The position numbers and the translations under genes were made by a program. The notes below the pieces were generated by a model, which was not told the origin of the DNA, searched no databases, and saw nothing but the letters and a program-made list of their open reading frames with translations. A DNA stretch of 17,802 nucleotides from JBBATK01 sp046297095 (GTDB lineage: Bacteria; Bacteroidota; Ignavibacteria; Kapaibacteriales; NICIL-2): NCBI GenBank assembly GCA_046297095.1, contig JBKCNS010000036.1, forward strand, positions 1 through 17,802, written 5' to 3'. Shown one piece after another: positions 14,769 through 17,802 of this stretch. Positions within the stretch are counted from its first letter, which is position 1. Every line of letters begins with the position of its first letter.

Positions 14769-14830
14769 TATCTCCCTTTTTCTATCTCAACTTCTTTCTC
14801 TATTTCGATACAGTTACTTTCTTCACTGCC

Positions 14831-16183
14831 ATGAAAACTCGCAACGTCCATGTATGCCAGAATTGCGGACACCAGGAATCTAAGTGGACCGGTAAGTGTC
14901 CCTCGTGCGGTGCATGGGGCACGCTGGTGGAGGAAGTTGTGCGCTCGGAGAAACGCGGTGGCGCTGCGGGCAAAGCAGTGGCCTCGCTTTCTACCTTGGG
15001 CAATGTGTCGATGGAAGCCACCGATAAGTTCACCACCGGCATTGGTGAGCTGGACCGCATTCTTGGCGGCGGCATCACCCGCGGCTCGCTCATTCTGGTG
15101 GGTGGCGATCCGGGTATTGGAAAATCTACCTTGATGCTGCAGCTCTGCGCACACACGCAGCGCTACAAACCGCTCTACGTAACAGGCGAGGAATCGTTGC
15201 AGCAGATTAAAAGCAGAGCCGCGCGCATGCGAAACATCTCGGACGATTTGCTGCTGCTTGCAGAGACCGATATCACCACTGTGTGCAATGCCATTCGCGA
15301 GAGCGAATGCGGCCTGGCCATTGTGGACTCTATTCAAACGATGCAGTCGCCGGAGATCGACAGCGCTCCCGGATCGGTGTCGCAGGTGCGTGAATGCAGC
15401 ATGCGCTTGATGGAAGTGGCAAAGAAAACGCACAAGCCGATTTTCATTGTGGGGCATGTGAACAAAGAAGGATTGATTGCCGGACCCAAAGTGCTGGAGC
15501 ACACCGTAGACACAGTGTTGCAGTTCGAAGGCGAAGGCATTTATTCGTATCGCATTCTGCGAGCGTTGAAAAATCGTTACGGCTCAACACACGAGCTGGG
15601 CATATTCGAAATGAATGAACAGGGTTTGCAAGAGGTTCCGAACCCCAGCGAGATTTTTCTTACGCAGCGCTCGCAAGAGGAATCGGGCGTGGCGGTATGT
15701 ACCAGCATCGAGGGTACGCGCCCACTACTGGTGGAGGTTCAGGCGCTCGTTACTCCCACAAGCTACAACGTACCGCAGCGTACGTCTACGGGCTTCGAGT
15801 ATAAACGCCTTCAGATGATTCTTGCCATCCTCGAGAAACGCATGGGTCTGCGCTTTGCCCACAACGATGTATTCGTCAACGTTGCCGGCGGTATAGTGCT
15901 CAACGATCCGGCGGTGGACCTTAGCGTGGCAGTTGCCCTGGTAAGCTCCCTGCGCGATCATCCAATTGCACCGCGTACGGTGTTTATCGGTGAGCTGGGC
16001 CTTACCGGCGAGGTTCGTAATGTTACCGCCATAGAGCAGCGCCTGGCCGAGGCCGACAAGCTGGGCTTTAAGCATGCGATGATTCCCGCTACCAATGCCG
16101 ATAAACTTGGCCGTTCGTTCTCCCTGCAGCTGCATCCCGTGGAGAAAATCTCTGCTGCCCTGCTAGCTGCTTTCGGTTCATAG
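14831..16183 (+). CDS. radA: DNA repair protein RadA (branch-migration helicase)
   Basis: RecA-like ATPase that promotes branch migration and processing of recombination intermediates. It is 450 aa from the ATG at 14831, which gives the standard N-terminus. Zinc finger: C9, C12, C23, C26. Walker A is GGDPGIGKST (91-100), Walker B LAIVDSIQT (162-170), and the RadA-specific KNRYG motif is at 247-251. The C-terminal part is the Lon-like domain (VNVAGGIVLNDPAVDLSVA, FIGELGLTGEVRNV). The frame is open further upstream through the T-rich repeat, but that extension is low-complexity and unlike any RadA, so it is excluded. No Shine-Dalgarno sequence is seen. It may be transcribed with the efflux genes or from an unseen promoter in the repeat. 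Confidence 0.97.
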   Translation: MKTRNVHVCQNCGHQESKWTGKCPSCGAWGTLVEEVVRSEKRGGAAGKAVASLSTLGNVSMEATDKFTTGIGELDRILGGGITRGSLILVGGDPGIGKSTLMLQLCAHTQRYKPLYVTGEESLQQIKSRAARMRNISDDLLLLAETDITTVCNAIRESECGLAIVDSIQTMQSPEIDSAPGSVSQVRECSMRLMEVAKKTHKPIFIVGHVNKEGLIAGPKVLEHTVDTVLQFEGEGIYSYRILRALKNRYGSTHELGIFEMNEQGLQEVPNPSEIFLTQRSQEESGVAVCTSIEGTRPLLVEVQALVTPTSYNVPQRTSTGFEYKRLQMILAILEKRMGLRFAHNDVFVNVAGGIVLNDPAVDLSVAVALVSSLRDHPIAPRTVFIGELGLTGEVRNVTAIEQRLAEADKLGFKHAMIPATNADKLGRSFSLQLHPVEKISAALLAAFGS

Positions 16184-16275
16184 CACGCCCACCGGCTCGA
16201 GAAAGTACAGGAACGTTGCTGTAGCGGACAGCTTCCTCTCCATGCGCAATGACTGCCCTGTTGGTGCCTATTTCG

Positions 16276-16283
16276 TATCTTAG
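16276..16283 (+). promoter_or_regulatory. candidate -7 box for the hypothetical gene at 16323
   Basis: TATCTTAG matches seven of eight positions of TAnnTTTG and, as in rpsF, is preceded by G. It lies about 40 bp before the ATG. No TTTG is found at -33, so this is tentative. Confidence 0.3.
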
Positions 16284-16322
16284 CGGCGTTCATACTATTA
16301 CGTCACCAGAGGCCCGCGGGAC

Positions 16323-17802
16323 ATGTTCGAATCGGACATTGAGCGAAGTAAACTTCGGTTGGTTGAGGCCGTTAACGGCTATCAGCCCGGCACCTATCTT
16401 CGCGATATTGTTGCTCAGGCAAATGTTGATTATGCCTACAAGCAATACTTCGAAGCGGAGTTCGCGTGGTGGCTATACGAGCAGCAAACAGTTCGTAAGG
16501 CAAACCCGCATGTAAACCCCGACGACCCCGAGACAGCGGCCATTCTTCGCAACCTTGATATTCAATACCACAAGAACGCGCGCTTCGATCGCGAGGAGCT
16601 CTTGAGCATTGCGGATGCTGCGGTAAAAGGTGTGTTGAATTATCGTGTACGTCCTCGTACCACACTCAAGTGGTTCGTATATCGCGGCGAGCCCACGAAG
16701 CCCATCTACGAGATTTATTTGCGCATGCGGTACTTCGCAGATTATCAATATCTGCACGAAGGCTTCAATCGTTGGCTGGTACAACGCGGACTGCGCTACG
16801 ACAGCATGGATATTATCTCGGTGCTGGAGTTCGAACGACTTATAAAGAAAATCGACGACGACGCTATTCTGGATATGTCGCCCTCGGAGTTTGTGAATCT
16901 GATTTCTCCCATTGGGTATTGCTTTCCGCCGGATGCCGGTGAATCCGTGGATCGCGGAATTCCTATCGAGGCCGTCATCATTTTTCTTGATGACAAGGAA
17001 GTATACGTGATTGCTCAGAAGCTAGAGCACATGCTGTATCAGCAAGGTATTCGCTACATCACCAAAGATATGTTCCTCACGGTAGTGGATGAAGTGCTTG
17101 CCGAAGTGGACAACGAGCCCTATGCGGAAACGCCTAAGGCTTCGGCGAAGGTAGCGGCACCGCCTCAACGCCCTGCGGAGATGCGCACCTTTGATGTTCC
17201 TGCATCCGACGTGCGAACATCGGAGTTCATCAGCATGCAACCACTGCGCGAGCCAAGTACCGAAACTCCGATTCGCACATCGAGCGCACCGGCCATGGAT
17301 GCCATTCCTATGGCTGCGAGAGTGGAAACTAGAGTAGATAATAAGGTTGAAACAAGAGTAGATAATGAAGTAGAAACAAGAGAGCCGCACGAGCATCCAT
17401 CTTCTGCCAAGCCAACCACCATCCACCACGAGGATCAAAACTCTGTGGTTGATAGTAGCGCGTACACAAGTGCCGTTGCCGGCCCTGCGGATATTCAGAC
17501 GACGGAGTCTGCGCAAAGCCCGCAGGCAAGAGAGTCCGCGGGGATTCAAGCCGAAAGTGATGCGGTGAGTGCGAGTGAAGGTGTGAGTGTGAACAACTCG
17601 GAGAACAGCTCGGAGAACGGCTCCGAGAGCAGCTCCGAGAATGCTATTGAGAATAGTAATTCATCAGCATCCGCACATGCACCATCGCGCGACTACCCTT
17701 CGGTGACATCACTCTATGATGCTCGGCAGCGAGAAGTGTTTGTTCGAAAACTCTGCGCGAAAAACGAGGAAATGTTTAGCGCCCTTACAACATTGATCGA
17801 TG
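16323..17802 (+). CDS. large hypothetical protein, 3' end outside the window
   Basis: The open frame runs at least 493 codons to the window edge without a stop. An in-frame TAG (16281-16283) limits the 5' end, and ATG 16323 is the only sensible start. Residues about 1-270 look like a folded, mostly helical soluble domain rich in aromatic and charged residues, with no signal peptide or membrane segment. Residues about 270-455 are a low-complexity, probably disordered linker with two repeat blocks. The last visible stretch (SLYDARQREVFVRKLCAKNEEMF, given here in two parts: SLYDARQREVF and VRKLCAKNEEMF) resembles a conserved C-terminal helical motif of Bacteroidota hypothetical proteins, roughly D-R-xx-F-xx-L-xxx-N/D-E-E-x-F; this likeness is from memory. 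No function is assigned. Confidence 0.85.
   Translation, partial: MFESDIERSKLRLVEAVNGYQPGTYLRDIVAQANVDYAYKQYFEAEFAWWLYEQQTVRKANPHVNPDDPETAAILRNLDIQYHKNARFDREELLSIADAAVKGVLNYRVRPRTTLKWFVYRGEPTKPIYEIYLRMRYFADYQYLHEGFNRWLVQRGLRYDSMDIISVLEFERLIKKIDDDAILDMSPSEFVNLISPIGYCFPPDAGESVDRGIPIEAVIIFLDDKEVYVIAQKLEHMLYQQGIRYITKDMFLTVVDEVLAEVDNEPYAETPKASAKVAAPPQRPAEMRTFDVPASDVRTSEFISMQPLREPSTETPIRTSSAPAMDAIPMAARVETRVDNKVETRVDNEVETREPHEHPSSAKPTTIHHEDQNSVVDSSAYTSAVAGPADIQTTESAQSPQARESAGIQAESDAVSASEGVSVNNSENSSENGSESSSENAIENSNSSASAHAPSRDYPSVTSLYDARQREVFVRKLCAKNEEMFSALTTLID
17322..17381. repeat. 24-bp in-frame repeat in the hypothetical gene
   Basis: Two full units (17322-17345, 17346-17369) plus half a unit (17370-17381) encode VETRVDNK, VETRVDNE and VETR. 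It lies in the predicted disordered linker. Confidence 0.88.
17589..17652. repeat. 12-bp Ser-Glu-Asn-rich in-frame repeat in the hypothetical gene
   Basis: Imperfect 12-bp units encode NSEN, SSEN, GSES, SSEN and then decay to AIEN. Codon use drifts (tcg to tcc, agc to ggc), so the array is not freshly expanded. It forms an acidic, flexible segment just before the C-terminal motif. Confidence 0.75.

Noticed and set aside
14720..14830. Longer RadA with 37 extra N-terminal residues
   Set aside because: The extension reads through the 12-bp repeat as Leu/Tyr/Phe-rich low complexity, whereas the ATG at 14831 gives the canonical RadA N-terminus right before the zinc finger.
1..17802. Defence system, mobile element or biosynthetic cluster
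   Set aside because: No nuclease, transposase, integrase, toxin-antitoxin pair or biosynthetic enzyme set was recognised. Apart from the two unknown proteins, all genes are ordinary housekeeping or efflux genes.

Overview
The window (17.8 kb) is a compact chromosomal stretch made almost entirely of core genes. It shows no phage, plasmid, transposase, tRNA, rRNA or CRISPR signal. Three things suggest a member of the Bacteroidota/Chlorobiota (FCB) group, possibly one of its less-studied lineages: a Bacteroidota-type promoter (TTTG-N19-TATCTTTG) in front of rpsF, many start codons without a Shine-Dalgarno sequence, and the gene content (unimodular QueF, a TIGR01777 epimerase, a hypothetical protein of Bacteroidota flavour). 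The lineage is an inference; no marker gene here fixes it.

Layout. 1-1832 (+): DNA polymerase III delta-prime subunit (holB), then D-aminoacyl-tRNA deacylase (dtd). 1823-6332 (-), read right to left: queF, queD, gltX, a lipoprotein and an NtrC-type response regulator. The lipoprotein and regulator overlap by ATGA, and the regulator runs tail-to-tail into dtd with a 10-bp overlap. 6333-6668: divergent promoter region with a 10-bp triple repeat, a promoter and a structured rpsF leader. 6669-7766 (+): rpsF and rplI, without the usual rpsR between them, ending in a rho-independent terminator. 7930-8847 (+): TIGR01777 epimerase. 9017-14706 (+): a complete tripartite RND efflux operon (lipoprotein adaptor, inner-membrane pump, TolC-type outer-membrane channel). 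14831-16183 (+): radA. 16323 to the window end (+): a large hypothetical protein, cut off by the window.

How the genes fit together. holB and radA serve DNA replication and repair. dtd, gltX, rpsF and rplI serve translation. queD and queF supply two steps of queuosine synthesis; queC and queE are not here. The efflux genes form one functional machine and are translationally coupled.

The main unexpected signal is at the gene junctions. Seven non-coding or start-proximal stretches each carry their own short tandem repeat (units of 10, 12, 12, 18, 24, 25 and 29 bp), with unrelated sequences. The best one is the adaptor-pump junction. There a 29-bp unit containing a stop/start ATGA overlap is present three times, giving two 10-codon mini-ORFs that chain adaptor to pump by successive ATGA overlaps. 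The period of 29 is exactly what keeps that chain in register. Two more tandem repeats lie inside the final hypothetical gene.
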